Assembly: GCA_027592105.1 (NCBI GenBank)
Contig: JAQCLA010000044.1
Location: 1-13,036 of the forward strand
Source of the DNA: Pseudomonadota bacterium
Lineage (GTDB): Bacteria > Pseudomonadota > Alphaproteobacteria > Rhodobacterales > Rhodobacteraceae
DNA: 13,036 bases
Direction of reading: 5' to 3'
Shown here: in pieces, positions 12,481-13,036 of the stretch
How positions within the stretch are numbered: the first letter of the stretch is position 1
How the letters are laid out: each line of letters begins with the position of its first letter
Notes under the pieces: model-generated
Database searches by the model: none
What the model saw: the letters and a program-made list of their open reading frames with translations, nothing else
Told to the model about the DNA's origin: nothing
Translations under genes and position numbers: made by a program

Positions 12481-13036
12481 TCAGGCGCGCGCGGCCATCT
12501 GGTTATGGCGGCGCAGCACGAATTCCTTGGCCGTTTCCACCGCCACGGCGGCGTCGCGGCAATAAGCATCCGCACCGATCGCGCGGCCGAATTCCTCGTT
12601 CAAAGGCGCGCCACCGACCAAGATGATATAGTCGTCGCGGATGCCCTTTTCCTTCATCGTGTCGATCACGACCTTCATATAGGGCATGGTCGTGGTCAGA
12701 AGGGCCGACATGCCAAGGATATCGGCACCTTCGGTTTCCAGCGCGTTCAGGTAGTTTTCCACGGCATTGTTGATGCCCAGATCGACCACTTCAAAGCCTG
12801 CGCCTTCCATCATCATGCCGACAAGGTTCTTGCCGATGTCGTGGATGTCGCCCTTGACGGTGCCGATCACCATCTTGCCGATGCGCGGCGCGCCGGTCTC
12901 GACCAGAAGCGGTTTGAGAATCGCCATCCCGCCTTTCATCGCATTGGCCGCCATCAGCACTTCGGGAACGAACAAGATCCCGTCGCGGAAATCATTGCCC
13001 ACCACGGTCATGCCGCCGACCAAGGCCTTGGTCAGA
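12481..13036 (-). CDS. Cobalamin-binding corrinoid protein, MtbC/MtgC-like (partial, N-terminus beyond right edge)
   Basis: These proteins carry a methyl group on a bound corrinoid between a substrate methyltransferase and an acceptor such as homocysteine, coenzyme M or tetrahydrofolate. The 184 visible residues start within the helical cap domain (LTKALVGGMTVVGNDFRDG, FVPEVLMAANAMKGGMAILKP). The B12-binding Rossmann domain follows, with GTVKGDIHDIGKNLV carrying the cobalt-ligand His (DxHxxG motif), the SALLTTTM (SxL) motif, and GGAPLNEEFGRAIGADAY (GG motif). Related proteins are about 210-235 residues, so some 30-50 N-terminal residues lie off the window. It is a free-standing carrier, not part of a full-length MetH. 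A terminator follows its stop. The partner methyltransferase and a reductive activator are expected upstream, beyond the right edge. Confidence 0.93.
   Translation of the reverse strand, partial: LTKALVGGMTVVGNDFRDGILFVPEVLMAANAMKGGMAILKPLLVETGAPRIGKMVIGTVKGDIHDIGKNLVGMMMEGAGFEVVDLGINNAVENYLNALETEGADILGMSALLTTTMPYMKVVIDTMKEKGIRDDYIILVGGAPLNEEFGRAIGADAYCRDAAVAVETAKEFVLRRHNQMAARA

Noticed and set aside
10396..13036. Genomic island or mobile element carrying the corrinoid/DUF1638 genes
   Set aside because: There is no integrase, transposase, tRNA or flanking repeat, and base composition looks like the rest of the window.

Overview
The window looks like chromosomal DNA of an alphaproteobacterium of the Rhodobacterales (Rhodobacter/Roseobacter relatives). 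The reasons are the high GC content, a pyruvate dehydrogenase E1 beta subunit carrying its own lipoyl domain, ftsB next to pdhA, two adjacent GAPDH genes, and a free-standing corrinoid protein with a DUF1638 protein nearby. Genus and species cannot be named from the sequence. There is no tRNA, rRNA, CRISPR array, insertion sequence or phage gene that I can recognise. All assignments rest on reading motifs and recalling families; no search was run.

Left part (1-7371, all minus strand): a central-carbon block. In transcription order it holds gap2 (GAPDH paralog), a 47-residue membrane protein, gap1 (GAPDH), pgk, class I fructose-bisphosphate aldolase, ftsB (cell division), pdhA and pdhB (cut by the left edge). 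It covers triose-phosphate interconversion, upper-glycolysis cleavage and pyruvate oxidation, with a divisome gene in the middle. Palindromic LacI-type operator candidates with a TTA-N-CG-N-TAA core lie upstream of pdhA, gap1 and gap2 and suggest one regulator over three promoters. The spacer before ftsB holds four GANTC sites (the CcrM methylation target) within about 50 bases.

Middle (7372-10365): a regulatory gap, then a DUF2267 protein and ribonuclease D on the plus strand, a small lipoprotein on the minus strand, and sufE (Fe-S cluster assembly) on the plus strand.

Right part (10396-13036, all minus strand): the end of a B12-binding corrinoid protein gene (cut by the right edge) followed by a good terminator hairpin, then a GNAT acetyltransferase, an EamA-type exporter and a DUF1638 protein. 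The corrinoid protein and DUF1638 point to a cobalamin-dependent methyl-transfer system, probably a split methionine synthase or a methylamine-type demethylation system, whose other parts would lie beyond the right edge.

The most promising signals are the shared operators over the glycolysis/pyruvate genes, the GANTC cluster at ftsB, the loss of the NAD-selecting Asp in one GAPDH, and the corrinoid/DUF1638 locus.
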